Shown: one piece after another, positions 34,321-44,464 of the stretch | Numbering within the stretch: position 1 is the stretch's first letter | Layout: every line of letters starts with the position of its first letter | Assembly: GCF_001439635.1 (NCBI RefSeq) | Contig: NZ_LMBZ01000008.1 | Span: 30,662-94,661, forward strand | DNA: 64,000 bases | From: Solibacillus cecembensis | Lineage (GTDB): Bacteria > Bacillota > Bacilli > Bacillales_A > Planococcaceae | Direction of reading: 5' to 3' | The notes under the pieces: generated by a model | Told to the model about the DNA's origin: nothing | Database searches by the model: none | Seen by the model: the letters and a program-made list of their open reading frames with translations, nothing else | Program-made: the position numbers and the translations under genes

Positions 34321-35219
34321 CATGTATACAAGTAGCGCAATTAACAAAACAATTCGGTGAACAAAAAGTTGTCGATCACGTGTCGTTTACATTGGAAGAA
34401 CATACAGCTACCGCGCTCATTGGTCCAAATGGTGCGGGGAAAACAACGACATTATCGATGCTAACAGGCTTATTACAACCAACAAATGGTCAAATTATTA
34501 TGCCAGGAGTTAAAGATATTCGAGGTGCAATCGGCTTTTTACCACAGTACCCACAATATTTCTCATGGCTAACAGCATTTGAATATTTGGAAATGACCGC
34601 AAATTTAAGTGGTATGGAAAAACGAAAGGTCAAAAAAGAAGCACAAAAAATATTAGAATTCGTCGGCCTTGGTGCGGCGATGAATAAAAAAGTAGCAGCG
34701 TTTTCAGGTGGGATGAAGCAGCGTTTAGGTATCGCACAAGCTATTATCCATCAACCGAAATTATTATTATTAGATGAACCAGTATCAGCGCTTGATCCTG
34801 TTGGACGTAGAGAAATTATGAACTTGCTGAAAGAAATCCAACAGCAAACAACGATTTTGTATTCAACACATATTTTAAATGATGCAGAGGAAATGACCGA
34901 TCAAGTGCTCTTTTTACGAAATGGTCAACTTGTCGAGCAAGGATCTCTTCATCAAGTGCGTACAAAATTTGATGAGCCACGTTATAAAATTCAGTTTGTA
35001 TCAAGTGATGAAGCGAGGCAATTTGCGAGTCAGTCAGAGCTTGTAGCAAAAGCTGAACAAAATATCGTTTATGCGGATATACGGGAAGAAAAACCGTCGA
35101 TGCAGCAGCTGCTTCATCGTTTAGCGAGTTCGCCTTATCATGTTGTAAAAGTGGAACGGGAAACAGCAAGTCTAGAAGAAATCTTCATGAAGGTGGCGGG
35201 ATCTGATGGGACAATTTAA
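34317..35219 (+). CDS. ABC exporter ATP-binding protein (YxlF-like)
   Basis: 300 residues. Walker A GPNGAGKTTT, signature FSGGMKQR, Walker B LLLLDEPVSALDP, switch His in LYSTHILND. C-terminal extension of about 80 residues is typical of the BcrA/YxlF drug or peptide export branch. ATG overlaps the stop of the PLDc_N gene (ATGA). Pairs with the permease encoded next. Confidence 0.92.
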   Translation: MTCIQVAQLTKQFGEQKVVDHVSFTLEEHTATALIGPNGAGKTTTLSMLTGLLQPTNGQIIMPGVKDIRGAIGFLPQYPQYFSWLTAFEYLEMTANLSGMEKRKVKKEAQKILEFVGLGAAMNKKVAAFSGGMKQRLGIAQAIIHQPKLLLLDEPVSALDPVGRREIMNLLKEIQQQTTILYSTHILNDAEEMTDQVLFLRNGQLVEQGSLHQVRTKFDEPRYKIQFVSSDEARQFASQSELVAKAEQNIVYADIREEKPSMQQLLHRLASSPYHVVKVERETASLEEIFMKVAGSDGTI

Positions 35220-35988
35220 CACATTTCTACTAAAAGAATGGCGTGAAAGCTGGCGTAGTTTTAAATTTATTTGGATTCCGATTGTCTTTATATTGCTTGG
35301 TATTACGGATCCAATTCTCAATTATTTCATGGAGGATATTTTAAATGCAGTTGGTAATATGCCAGAAGGATTTGCGACGATGATGCCGGAACTCCATGCA
35401 ATCGATTTACTTGCCGCTTCAACGGGGCAGTTTCAATCTATTGGATTAATTGTATTAATTGCATCTTATACTGGTACGTTTAGTAAGGAACGTCAAAATG
35501 GCACAGCCACACTTTTATATGTACGTCCGATTTCTTTTACTGCGATGTTTTTAAGCAAATGGATTGTGGCGAGCAGTGTGGCGATTGTTAGTGCAATAGC
35601 TGGCTATGCGGGAAGTATGTATTATACGGTGCTATTATATGGAAAAGTAGACCCTGCTCGCTTTATGGCGATGCTTGGTACGTATTGCATATGGCTGCTT
35701 TTTGTCATGGCTGTTACAGTGGCGATGAGTGCCGCATTTAAAACACCGATTGCGACGACGATAACGATTGTTTTGATCTTAATTGGCTCAGTTGTAGATT
35801 CCATCATTGGAGGTTTTTGGACGGTTACTCCATATAAACTGTCGACATATGGATTGCGTTTTGTCGATGAATCCGTCACGATGTCAATATTTTGGAGTAC
35901 GTTTATACTGACGCTTTCATTGATATTTGTCTTTGTTATTGTAGGAATTTACTTTAGTAAAAAAAGAGCGAGCACGGTGAAGGTTTAG
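35206..35988 (+). CDS. ABC-2-type permease (YxlG-like)
   Basis: 260 residues with about six membrane helices: an early helix at WIPIVFILLGITDPIL, then GQFQSIGLIVLIASYTGTFS and later VMAVTVAMSAAF. The segment FSKERQNGTATLLYVRPIS is the cytoplasmic loop common in ABC-2 exporters. Overlaps the ATPase gene by 14 bases. The exported compound is unknown; homologous loci are linked to peptide or antibiotic tolerance. Confidence 0.9.
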   Translation: MGQFNTFLLKEWRESWRSFKFIWIPIVFILLGITDPILNYFMEDILNAVGNMPEGFATMMPELHAIDLLAASTGQFQSIGLIVLIASYTGTFSKERQNGTATLLYVRPISFTAMFLSKWIVASSVAIVSAIAGYAGSMYYTVLLYGKVDPARFMAMLGTYCIWLLFVMAVTVAMSAAFKTPIATTITIVLILIGSVVDSIIGGFWTVTPYKLSTYGLRFVDESVTMSIFWSTFILTLSLIFVFVIVGIYFSKKRASTVKV

Positions 35989-36080
35989 CGTTTATATAAA
36001 ACCGAGGCCGCGAAGCCAATTATAAAATAGTTGTAATATTTCATTTATATGGTATTGTAAAGTCATAATTTAATAAACTA

Positions 36081-36240
36081 TTAAATAAGTGCTTATATTT
36101 TGAGATTAATAGGGAAATTAGTGAAAATCTAATGCAGCCCCCGCTACTGTAATAACTGATGAAATCACGAATATCACTGTCTGAGGATGGGAAGATGTGA
36201 GAGTAAAGTGAAGTTTAAGCCAGGAAACCTGCTTATTTAA
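36081..36240 (+). ncRNA. Cobalamin (adenosylcobalamin) riboswitch 1
   Basis: The conserved core is plain: AGGGAAATTAGTGAAAATCT, then GCAGCCCCCGCTACTGTAA, and the B12 box AAGCCAGGAAACCTGC at 36218-36233. P1 is formed by TTAAATAAG (36081-36089) and CTTATTTAA (36232-36240), a perfect nine-base pair. It controls the 14-gene corrin operon, with a strong intrinsic terminator at 36346 as expression platform. Confidence 0.95.
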
Positions 36241-36345
36241 TTCGATTACTTACTTTTCGGTGGGAGAAGTGTAGATGAGAACTCAAATATGGCAGGTCGT
36301 AGTAGATTCTATTTTTTTTAAATGCGATTTTTTGTATAAATTTTC

Positions 36346-36393
36346 AGATACCCAAACTTCTTTTGTAAAAGAAGTTTGGGTATCTTTTTTTTT
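36346..36393 (+). terminator. Riboswitch-controlled terminator before the cobalamin operon
   Basis: AGATACCCAAACTTC and GAAGTTTGGGTATCT form a 15-base perfect stem followed by nine T. The cbiH60 ribosome binding site (GGAGGGG, 36394-36400) begins directly at the end of the T run. Confidence 0.9.
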
Positions 36394-36406
36394 GGAGGGG
36401 AATGTC

Positions 36407-38125
36407 TTGAGTAAAGGAAAGATTTTTGTAGTTGGGTTTGGTCCTGGAGATCGAGAACATATTACAAAAAGAGCCGTAGATGCATTACAGCAAAGTAATC
36501 ATATTATGGGTTATAAAACTTATGTAGATTTAATTCGCCATTTAGTAACAGCGCAAACAATTGTTAGTACGGGTATGACCGAAGAAGTATCACGAGCGCA
36601 AGATGCTGTTAAACAGGCAGAGGCAGGAAATATCGTTGCGGTCATTTCAAGTGGTGATGCGGGCGTATATGGCATGGCAGGTTTAGTGTATGAGGTTTTA
36701 ATTGAAAAAGGTTGGACTGAAGCAACAGGTATTGAGGTAGAAGTTGTGCCAGGAATTTCAGCGATTAACTCATGTGCGAGTTTACTTGGTGCACCGGTTA
36801 TGCATGACTCTTGTACGATTAGTTTAAGTGACCACTTAACACCGTGGACAGTCATTGAAAAGCGTATTGAAGCGGCAGCAATGGCGGACTTTGTCATCGC
36901 ATTTTACAATCCAAAATCAGGACGAAGAACACGTCAAATTGCAGAAGCACAGCGTATTTTGTTGAAGTATCGTTCACCTGATACACCTGTAGGATTAGTG
37001 AAAAGTGCATACCGAGAAAGTCAGAACATCGTTTTAACAAATTTAGCGGAAATGTTAGATCACGATATTGGTATGTTAACGACCGTTGTAGTTGGGAATT
37101 CATCTACATTCTTTTACGATAATAAAATTATTACACCACGTGGCTATCAAAGAAAATATACGCTTGGTGATGAAAAACAAGTTTGGAAACCGCATCAACG
37201 TTTGAAAAAAGAAGCAGAACCGTGGGCGCTTGATCAAGAAACAGGAGAAGCGCAATCCGGCTATGAAAAAATTGAGGCAATTAAAGCAGGACCAAACCCT
37301 AAAATAGAGCCTTTGAAAGAAGTGAGCGTAACTACTGTAGAACCAGTGCCAGTAGTGCCAACAAAACTTCAACAACTTCCGGAAAAAAAGTCAGCACTTG
37401 AGATGGCAAGAATGGCATTAGCTTGTATATCAAACGAACCTGTGAAAACAGATTTTTTAGTACAGCAAGCAATTGAGTCTATTTTTGAATTTGCCGTTTC
37501 ACCAGGTGTAGCAAATAAAATAATTACACCACAGCAAATGAAGGTACTTGCGGATGTGGTGGGTGAAAATGGAACGTTGGAATATACACCAGATCATCGT
37601 TTTCATGTAAAGATTCCTACTGAAGCGCCAGAAAAAATTGTTGAAATATTGCGTGAAACAGGATTGTACGTATTGCCTATGGGAGATGTATTGAACATAA
37701 AAGCATGTGATTTTTGCTATGGAGAGAAGGCAGAATCGATTCCATATGCTGAGGAAATTATGGATACGCTTGGCGGTTTGAAGCTACCAAAGGAACTTCA
37801 TGTTGGTTTTAATGGTTGTGGAATGGCTTGCTATCGCGCGGTTTTTGATGATATTGGCATTGTATATCGTAAAAAGAAATTTGATTTATTTATTGGAGCC
37901 AAGCCAGTTGGTCGAACAGCACATGCAGCCCAACCCGTTGCAGAAGGATTAGAGCCAGATGAACTGATCCCATTATTAACGAAAATTGTTGAAGAATATA
38001 AAGAACATGCACATCCAAATGAGCGCTTCTTTAAATACTTTAAGCGCGTGAAGAAAATTGCTCATTTCACATATCAAGACATGAGCTGCAAAATTAAAGT
38101 AGAAGAAGCACCATGTGGCGATTAG
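36407..38125 (+). CDS. cbiH60: CbiH60: precorrin-3B/cobalt-factor III C17-methyltransferase fused to an Fe-S (nitrite-reductase-like) domain
   Basis: 572 residues from TTG 36407, six bases after GGAGGGG. The first ~245 residues are the CobJ/CbiH methyltransferase: IFVVGFGPGDREHIT, VISSGDAGVYGMAG and AFYNPKSGRR. It methylates C17 and contracts the ring. A linker (about 250-320) leads to a half sulfite/nitrite reductase domain with Cys434-x2-Cys437 (ACDFC) and Cys471-x3-Cys475 (CGMAC), the expected 4Fe-4S ligands. This domain arrangement is known from B. megaterium CbiH60. A longer frame upstream of the TTG passes through the terminator and is not used. Confidence 0.92.
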   Translation: MSKGKIFVVGFGPGDREHITKRAVDALQQSNHIMGYKTYVDLIRHLVTAQTIVSTGMTEEVSRAQDAVKQAEAGNIVAVISSGDAGVYGMAGLVYEVLIEKGWTEATGIEVEVVPGISAINSCASLLGAPVMHDSCTISLSDHLTPWTVIEKRIEAAAMADFVIAFYNPKSGRRTRQIAEAQRILLKYRSPDTPVGLVKSAYRESQNIVLTNLAEMLDHDIGMLTTVVVGNSSTFFYDNKIITPRGYQRKYTLGDEKQVWKPHQRLKKEAEPWALDQETGEAQSGYEKIEAIKAGPNPKIEPLKEVSVTTVEPVPVVPTKLQQLPEKKSALEMARMALACISNEPVKTDFLVQQAIESIFEFAVSPGVANKIITPQQMKVLADVVGENGTLEYTPDHRFHVKIPTEAPEKIVEILRETGLYVLPMGDVLNIKACDFCYGEKAESIPYAEEIMDTLGGLKLPKELHVGFNGCGMACYRAVFDDIGIVYRKKKFDLFIGAKPVGRTAHAAQPVAEGLEPDELIPLLTKIVEEYKEHAHPNERFFKYFKRVKKIAHFTYQDMSCKIKVEEAPCGD

Positions 38126-38135
38126 GAGGAGTGGC

Positions 38136-38891
38136 ATGATTTTATTTTTAGCAGGGACGAGCGATGCACGTGAACTTGCCATTGAGCTACAAAAAAAAGG
38201 GCATTTATTATTAGCAACAGTCGTGACAGATTCCGCAGCAAATAGCTTGGAAGAGGCGGGTATTGCCCATCATGTAGGGCGTCTTTCAACCGAGGAAATG
38301 GCTACGATTATTAATGAAAAGGGTGTCACTACGGTCATTGATGCAAGCCATCCTTATGCAGAAGAAGCATCAAAAACTGCAATGGCCGCAGCAGAGCAAT
38401 GTAAGTTAACTTATATTCGTTACGAACGCCCGCAACAACAGTATGTGAATCCGTTAATAGCTGAAGTAGAAACATATGAAGAGGCGGCACTTATTGCACG
38501 TGAGCATAAAGGAACCGTGATGTTGACGACAGGTAGTAAAACACTTGCGACATTTACGAAGTACTTGCTAAATGACTCCATCCGTTTAGTTTGTCGCATG
38601 CTACCAAACAAAGAAAATATGGAGAAGTGCGATTTATTAGGCGTGAAGCAACGCGACATTATCGCGATTCAAGGTCCATTTTCAAAAGAGTTAAATACAG
38701 CGCTGTATCTTCAATATGAGACAACGCTTGTTATTACAAAGGAAAGTGGAAAAGTCGGTTCTGTTGATGAAAAGATGGATGCCGCATTGGAATTAAATAT
38801 TCCTGTAATTTTAATTAAACGACCAAAAATCACTTATATCAATCAATGTTCAACATTTGAGGAAGTTATTCAGAAACTAGGGGGAATTTAA
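38136..38891 (+). CDS. cbiJ: Cobalt-precorrin-6A reductase
   Basis: 251 residues. The N-terminal nucleotide-binding sequence MILFLAGTSDARELA, the middle VIDASHPYAEEAS and late VVTKESGK-like LVITKESGKVGSVDEKMDAA identify CobK/CbiJ. It uses NAD(P)H to reduce the macrocycle at C18/C19. ATG 38136 has GGAGGAG at perfect spacing; the frame upstream overlaps cbiH60 and is not used. One base separates it from cbiC. Confidence 0.93.
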   Translation: MILFLAGTSDARELAIELQKKGHLLLATVVTDSAANSLEEAGIAHHVGRLSTEEMATIINEKGVTTVIDASHPYAEEASKTAMAAAEQCKLTYIRYERPQQQYVNPLIAEVETYEEAALIAREHKGTVMLTTGSKTLATFTKYLLNDSIRLVCRMLPNKENMEKCDLLGVKQRDIIAIQGPFSKELNTALYLQYETTLVITKESGKVGSVDEKMDAALELNIPVILIKRPKITYINQCSTFEEVIQKLGGI

Positions 38892-38892
38892 A

Positions 38893-39567
38893 ATGGCAAA
38901 TATGAACTTTAATATGGATTTCGTACCTTTAACGGTAGATCCAGATAAAATTTACGATTACAGCTTTGCAATTATTAAAGAAGAGATGGGCGAGCACAAT
39001 TTTACAGATGAACAGTGGCTAGTAGTAAGACGTGTCATTCATGCATCAGCAGACTTTGAATTAGGGCGCAGCATGATTTTTACAGAGGGTGCGATCGAGG
39101 CAGGGATTCAATCGATTTTAGCAGGTCGTCATGTAGTTGCAGATGTACAAATGATTGAAAGTGGCTCTGGGCGTAAACGATTCCAAAAACATGGTGGAGA
39201 TTTACACTGTTACATCGCCGATGAGGATGTTTCAAAAGAAGCGAAATCAATTGGAACGACGCGCGCGATTATTTCCATGCAAAAAGCAACGAAATTACAA
39301 GAAGGTGGTATTTATGCCATTGGTAACGCACCGACTGCACTTCTAGAGTTAATTCGTTTAATTAAAGAAGGATTAGCGAAACCGGATTTAATTATCGGTA
39401 TGCCAGTAGGTTTTGTATCGGCAGCGGAATCAAAAGCAGAGTTAGCGATATTAGAAGGTATTCCATTTATTACAAATGTAGGACGTAAAGGTGGCAGTAC
39501 AGTGACTGTAGCAGCACTAAACGCTATCTCAATTATGGCTGATGAACGAGCAAACGAAGCGAAATAA
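38893..39567 (+). CDS. cbiC: Cobalt-precorrin-8 methylmutase
   Basis: 224 residues. CbiC/CobH moves the methyl group from C11 to C12 to give cobyrinate. Family landmarks are VRRVIHASADFE (catalytic His), a NAPTALLELI segment and GMPVGFVSAAESKAEL. The gene starts after GGGGGAA and overlaps cbiD by 26 bases. Confidence 0.94.
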   Translation: MANMNFNMDFVPLTVDPDKIYDYSFAIIKEEMGEHNFTDEQWLVVRRVIHASADFELGRSMIFTEGAIEAGIQSILAGRHVVADVQMIESGSGRKRFQKHGGDLHCYIADEDVSKEAKSIGTTRAIISMQKATKLQEGGIYAIGNAPTALLELIRLIKEGLAKPDLIIGMPVGFVSAAESKAELAILEGIPFITNVGRKGGSTVTVAALNAISIMADERANEAK

Positions 39568-40678
39568 AAAAGACCCGTCACAAATGCGGCATGGTTACAC
39601 AACAGGTTCGTGTGCTACAGCAATGACCAAAGCAGCCTTACAAGCAGTTGTGACTGGTCAAGTTCCTAATGAGGTCACGATTTTTTTACCGGTGGGGCAA
39701 TTTGCGACATTTAAAGTAGAGACAAGTGAAATTCAAGGCGATGCCATCATGTGTGAAACGATTAAAGATGCTGGGGATGATCCAGATGCAACACATAAAG
39801 CGCGTATACAAAGTACTGTGCGTTTAACGGACGTCCCAGGGATCCATTTAGATGGTGGTATAGGTGTCGGGCGTGTAACAAAAGCTGGTTTACCAGTACC
39901 AGTAGGGCTGGCGGCGATCAATCCTGTACCACGTAAAATGATTACAGGTGTCGTTCAAGAAGCAATTGACACATACGCGCTTGAACGGGGTGTTGAAGTA
40001 ATTATTTCAGTACCAGACGGAGAAGAAATTGCTAAAAAAACATTGAATGGACGCTTAGGTATACTTGGTGGTATTTCAATATTAGGTACACGTGGTACGG
40101 TCGTTCCGTTTTCCAACTCAGCGTATATGGCGAGTATTGTTCAGGCACTGAATGTTGCGAAAGAAGCAGGGTGCGACCATGTTGTTATAACGACAGGCGG
40201 ACGTAGTGAAAAATACGCGATGAAACAATATCCTGATTTACCAGAGGAATCCTTCATTGAGATGGGGGATTTCGTTGGGTTTACATTGAAGCATATTGCA
40301 CGTAAGAAGTTCTCGAAAGTATCGCTCGTTGGTATGATGGGGAAATTTTCGAAAGTGGCACAAGGCGTTATGATGGTCCATTCAAAAAGTGCGCCTATTA
40401 GTTTCGAGTTTCTAGCAAATATTGCACAAAACAGTGGTGTTGAAGAACCGCTATTAAATGAGATTTTAACAGCAAATACAGCTTCTCAAGTAGGCGAAAT
40501 TTTACAAGGGAATGAAGCTTTTTTTGAAGCCTTATGTAAAAATTGCTGCTACTATGCATTGGCACATATGAATACACAAATTAGTGTATCAACAAGTCTG
40601 TATGCCATGAACGGAGATTGTTTAGGAAAGGCTGAGAATATTGAAAAATTGCATGAAGATGATTGGTATAGGGGATAA
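39542..40678 (+). CDS. cbiD: Cobalt-precorrin-5B C1-methyltransferase
   Basis: 378 residues. [19 protein letters not shown] is the CbiD N-terminal signature. [18 protein letters not shown] and [20 protein letters not shown] are also characteristic. CbiD methylates C1 in the oxygen-independent pathway, so its presence with cbiG and cbiX shows that this is the early-cobalt route. The start overlaps cbiC; no strong ribosome binding site is seen, so translational coupling is likely. ATG 39584 is a weaker alternative. Confidence 0.93.
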   Translation: MNEQTKRNKKDPSQMRHGYTTGSCATAMTKAALQAVVTGQVPNEVTIFLPVGQFATFKVETSEIQGDAIMCETIKDAGDDPDATHKARIQSTVRLTDVPGIHLDGGIGVGRVTKAGLPVPVGLAAINPVPRKMITGVVQEAIDTYALERGVEVIISVPDGEEIAKKTLNGRLGILGGISILGTRGTVVPFSNSAYMASIVQALNVAKEAGCDHVVITTGGRSEKYAMKQYPDLPEESFIEMGDFVGFTLKHIARKKFSKVSLVGMMGKFSKVAQGVMMVHSKSAPISFEFLANIAQNSGVEEPLLNEILTANTASQVGEILQGNEAFFEALCKNCCYYALAHMNTQISVSTSLYAMNGDCLGKAENIEKLHEDDWYRG

Positions 40679-41849
40679 CGGCGTAAATGGTTTATTGCCA
40701 CAATATATTGACTGGATTAATAACTGTGATGTTTTAGTGGGAGGGGAGCGCCATTTAGCGTTTTTCCCACACTTCAATAAAGAAAAGAAAATCATTAAAG
40801 GTGGTTTGTCAAAGCTTGTTGATGAATTACAGCAGGAAACGCGCAATGTTGTTATTTTAGTGTCGGGTGATCCATTATTTTTTGGACTAGGTGGTGTGTT
40901 AGCAAAAAAACTACCATTAGAAATTTACCCGTATACGAGCTCTGTGCAGCTAGCCTTTTCAAAAATGCAGGAAAGCTGGCAAGATGCCTATATCGTTAGC
41001 TTACATGGACGTTCGATAAAAGGTTTTACTCAAAAAATCGATGGACGAAAAAAGGTTGCGATTTTAACGGATGCCAACAATACGCCGCAAGCAATTGCAA
41101 CGTATTTGAAACATTACGGTATGACGGAATACGAAGCGTTTGTCGCTGAAAATTTAGAGGGGGAAAATGAGTGCTGTCGTTTTATGACGTTAGATGAGAT
41201 GGAACAGGCTGATTTTTCTCCTTTAAATGTTGTGGTTTTAAAACAAAGCGGGTTGGTTAAGCGTAGTGCAATTGGTATTGCTGATGAAGCATTCCATCAA
41301 CGGAAGCCAGAAAAAGGCTTGATTACGAAAAAGGAGATTCGCGTACTTTGTTTGCAAGAGCTACAGCTGCAAGAAGATAGCATTATGTGGGATATCGGTA
41401 CATGTACAGGTTCGGTTGCGATAGAAGCTGCAAAAATTGCCCGTGAAGGCGCGGTATTTGCCATTGAAAAAAATGAGGGCGACTTAGAAAACTGTTTACT
41501 CAATCAAGCGAAGCATCGAACAGATTTCACAGCAATTCTTGGTAAAGCACCAGAACGCTTGGATGAATTTCCAAATCCAAATGCGATTTTTATCGGTGGT
41601 AATGGCGGTAATATGGAGCATTTATTAGAAACTTGTATTACGCGTTTATTACCAGATGGTCGATTAGTAATGAACATCGCCACGATTGAAAATTTAGCAG
41701 ATGCGATGAAGTATTTGAAAAACTTAGGGTGCACTGTAACGGTTTTACAAGCTCAAATTTCGAGGAGTAAACCGATTTTAAATTTAACTCGTTTTGAACC
41801 ATTAAACCCAATATTTATTGTGACGGCACAGAAAGGAACGGACAAATGA
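40641..41849 (+). CDS. cbiET: CbiE-CbiT fusion (precorrin-6Y/7 C5,15-methyltransferase, decarboxylating)
   Basis: 402 residues. N-terminal CbiE methyltransferase ([28 protein letters not shown]) adds the C5 methyl group. The C-terminal CbiT (about 215-402, [34 protein letters not shown]) methylates C15 with decarboxylation of the C12 acetate. The start is TTG 40641 with AAAGG nine bases upstream, or ATG 40653. It overlaps cbiD by 38 bases. Confidence 0.92.
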   Translation: MKNCMKMIGIGDNGVNGLLPQYIDWINNCDVLVGGERHLAFFPHFNKEKKIIKGGLSKLVDELQQETRNVVILVSGDPLFFGLGGVLAKKLPLEIYPYTSSVQLAFSKMQESWQDAYIVSLHGRSIKGFTQKIDGRKKVAILTDANNTPQAIATYLKHYGMTEYEAFVAENLEGENECCRFMTLDEMEQADFSPLNVVVLKQSGLVKRSAIGIADEAFHQRKPEKGLITKKEIRVLCLQELQLQEDSIMWDIGTCTGSVAIEAAKIAREGAVFAIEKNEGDLENCLLNQAKHRTDFTAILGKAPERLDEFPNPNAIFIGGNGGNMEHLLETCITRLLPDGRLVMNIATIENLADAMKYLKNLGCTVTVLQAQISRSKPILNLTRFEPLNPIFIVTAQKGTDK

Positions 41850-42550
41850 CATTAGGTATTTTATATGGATTAGGCGTTGGCCCTGGAGATCCAGAATTAA
41901 TTACAGTAAAAGCTTTCCGAAAATTACAGGAGTGTCCTGTTATTGCCTACCCGAAAAAATTAAAAGGGAGCAAATCGTATGCACATCGTATTGTCGAAGA
42001 ATACATTAATCCAGCAGAAAAAAATATGCTTGGTCTTGTATTTCCAATGACAAAAGACGAAGAAACATTAAACACTGAGTGGGCAAAGTCAGTAGAGGCG
42101 ATCTATACATATTTAGAACAAGGGCAGGATGTTGCATTCGTTACAGAGGGTGACCCGATGTTGTTCAGTACATTTATTCATTTAATGAAGCTGATGAAGG
42201 AAAAATATCCAGCTGTTCAAATGGAAACAGTAGCAGGTATTTCATCATTCAACGGCTCAGCAAATCGTCTAGGTATCCCACTTGCAGATGGTAACGACCG
42301 TGTGGCAATGATTCCAGCAACAGAGGACATGGATGAAATGCGTAGCGTATTAGAAACACATGATGCAGTCGTGTTTATTAAAGTGGCGAAAGTCTTAGAG
42401 GATATGCTCGATCTATTAGAGGATATGAATTTACTATATGGCACGCACGTCGTTACAAAAGTAACATCTGATGAAGAAATTATTTGGGATGTAGAAGAGT
42501 TACGTGGTGCAGAGCTCAATTATTTATCTTGTATGGTGGTGCGAAAATAA
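41846..42550 (+). CDS. cbiL: Cobalt-factor II / precorrin-2 C20-methyltransferase
   Basis: 234 residues. [20 protein letters not shown] and [15 protein letters not shown], then [17 protein letters not shown], are the CbiL/CobI form of the tetrapyrrole methylase fold. The reaction is SAM-dependent methylation at C20. ATG overlaps the cbiET stop by four bases; its own stop overlaps the cbiF start. Confidence 0.94.
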   Translation: MTLGILYGLGVGPGDPELITVKAFRKLQECPVIAYPKKLKGSKSYAHRIVEEYINPAEKNMLGLVFPMTKDEETLNTEWAKSVEAIYTYLEQGQDVAFVTEGDPMLFSTFIHLMKLMKEKYPAVQMETVAGISSFNGSANRLGIPLADGNDRVAMIPATEDMDEMRSVLETHDAVVFIKVAKVLEDMLDLLEDMNLLYGTHVVTKVTSDEEIIWDVEELRGAELNYLSCMVVRK

Positions 42551-43332
42551 TGAAAAAAATATGGATTATTGGTGCAGGTCCTGGTGACCCAGATTTAATT
42601 ACGGTAAAAGGATTGAAATTGTTACAAACAGCAGATGTCGTTATGTATACAGATTCATTAGTAAGTGAAAAGTTAGTAGCTGAGGCGCATCCAGATGCTG
42701 AGGTTATTCGTACGGCGGGCATGCATTTAGAAGAAATGGTGAACTGCATTGTTGAACGCGTTAATGCTGGTAAAGAAGTAGTTCGTTTACATACGGGAGA
42801 TCCAGCGATGTACGGTGCAACGATGGAACAAGTGGCATTATTAAAACAACAAGGTATTGGCTATGAAGTTGTGCCAGGTGTCAGTTCAGTATTTGCAGCA
42901 GCAGCAGCGGTTGGCGCGGAGCTAACGGTACCAGACTTAACACAAACATTAATTTTAACACGTGCAGAAGGACGAACACCTGTACCTGAACGTGAAAAAT
43001 TACAAGCACTTGCAAGTCATCATAGTACAATTGCGATGTTTTTAAGTGCAACGTTAACGAAAAAAATAATGAAAGAATTTCAAGCTGCGGGTTGGGCGGA
43101 TGATACACCAATTGCGGTTGTACAACGTGCTTCTTGGCCGGACCAAAAAATTGTTCGTACAACATTATCTCAACTGGATGAAGCTATGCGTACAAACGGC
43201 ATTCGCAAACATGCGATGATTTTAGCTGGTTGGGCACTTGATCCTAATATTCATGAAAAAGATTATCGTTCGAAATTATACGATAAAACATTTACACATG
43301 GTTTCCGTAAAGGTGTGAAGGAAGATGATTAG
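42550..43332 (+). CDS. cbiF: Cobalt-precorrin-4 C11-methyltransferase
   Basis: 260 residues from ATG 42550 (TAATG overlap with cbiL). IWIIGAGPGDPDLITVKGLK, VVRLHTGDPAMYGATMEQ, and the CobM/CbiF-specific PVPEREKLQALASHHSTIAM mark it. It methylates C11. The frame upstream of 42550 runs through cbiL and is not used. Confidence 0.94.
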   Translation: MKKIWIIGAGPGDPDLITVKGLKLLQTADVVMYTDSLVSEKLVAEAHPDAEVIRTAGMHLEEMVNCIVERVNAGKEVVRLHTGDPAMYGATMEQVALLKQQGIGYEVVPGVSSVFAAAAAVGAELTVPDLTQTLILTRAEGRTPVPEREKLQALASHHSTIAMFLSATLTKKIMKEFQAAGWADDTPIAVVQRASWPDQKIVRTTLSQLDEAMRTNGIRKHAMILAGWALDPNIHEKDYRSKLYDKTFTHGFRKGVKEDD

Positions 43333-44464
43333 TTTACAAGAAGGCGTCATCCCGATAGTGGATAAACGCAAGCCATATGCCCTTGTATCCATTACAAAAC
43401 ATGGCGTGGAAAATGCGCGTAGCTATGCTGAAAAATTCCCTTATGTAGACGTTTATTATATGAAAAAGTTTGAGCGTGGGGACGAATCGATGCGTCATAT
43501 TCAATTGTTTGATGGGACGGTTCGTTTATTATTACCAGCACTCTTTCAACAGTATAAAGCGGTTATTTGTATTATTTCACTTGGTGCGGTCGTACGAATG
43601 ATCGCCCCCCTTCTCGTAGATAAAAAGCAAGATCCAGCTGTGCTAACGGTGGATGATAAAGGAGAGTATGTCGTGAGCGTACTTTCTGGACATATCGGCG
43701 GCGCAAATGCATTAACGCATGAATTTGCTAAAGCAATTGGTGCGCAACCTGTTATTACAACTGCTTCAGACGTTCAAAAAACAATTCCTGTTGATTTATT
43801 TGGTGCAAAATTTGGTTGGATTTGGGATGCAGAAGATAAGCTCACTCCAGTAAGTGCTTCCGTTGTCAATGAAGAGCATGTGGCAATCGTGCAGGAAACA
43901 GGGGAAAAAAACTGGTGGATGCACGATACACCGATGCCCGAAACGTTAAAGTTATATCCTTCAACGGAAGAAGCGCTCGCAGTAAATCCACATGCGACAT
44001 TACTCATTACCGATCGCCTTATTGAATCACATGAAGAAGCGCTACTACAAAACGGTGTCATTTACCGACCTAAGTCACTTGTATTAGGGATGGGCTGTAA
44101 TAGAGGTACATCAGCAGAGGAAATTGAGGCACTCATTGAGGAAACGTTAGTCGAGCTAAAGCTAAGTAAAAAAAGCGTGAAAGCTATTGCAACAATCGAC
44201 CTTAAAAAGGATGAAGAAGGCTTTTTACAAGTGGCAGCTAAAAACAATTGGGCGTTTATTACGTATACGCCGGAACAATTAAATGAAATGCCCTTAAAAA
44301 ATCCATCTGAAAAAGTGTTTAAGTATACAGGTGCTTACGGTGTATGTGAGCCTGCAGCGCTGCGGTATGCGAAGGCGAACGAGTGGTTGCTAGAGAAAAA
44401 GAAAGGTAGCAATGCAACAATTTCAGTTGCGCGTATTTCTTTTGATGAGGAGGATATACAATGA
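43325..44464 (+). CDS. cbiG: Cobalt-precorrin-5A hydrolase
   Basis: 379 residues. CbiG opens the delta-lactone and releases acetaldehyde in the anaerobic route. Central GGANALTHEFAKAIGAQPVI and the C-terminal LVLGMGCNRGTSAEEIEALI are typical, with TYTPEQLNEM and TGAYGVCEPAAL near the end. Overlaps cbiF by eight bases and cbiA by four. Confidence 0.94.
   Translation: MISLQEGVIPIVDKRKPYALVSITKHGVENARSYAEKFPYVDVYYMKKFERGDESMRHIQLFDGTVRLLLPALFQQYKAVICIISLGAVVRMIAPLLVDKKQDPAVLTVDDKGEYVVSVLSGHIGGANALTHEFAKAIGAQPVITTASDVQKTIPVDLFGAKFGWIWDAEDKLTPVSASVVNEEHVAIVQETGEKNWWMHDTPMPETLKLYPSTEEALAVNPHATLLITDRLIESHEEALLQNGVIYRPKSLVLGMGCNRGTSAEEIEALIEETLVELKLSKKSVKAIATIDLKKDEEGFLQVAAKNNWAFITYTPEQLNEMPLKNPSEKVFKYTGAYGVCEPAALRYAKANEWLLEKKKGSNATISVARISFDEEDIQ

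Noticed and set aside
36275..36406. N-terminal extension of CbiH60
   Set aside because: It would translate through the riboswitch terminator; TTG 36407 has an ideal ribosome binding site and gives the normal family start.
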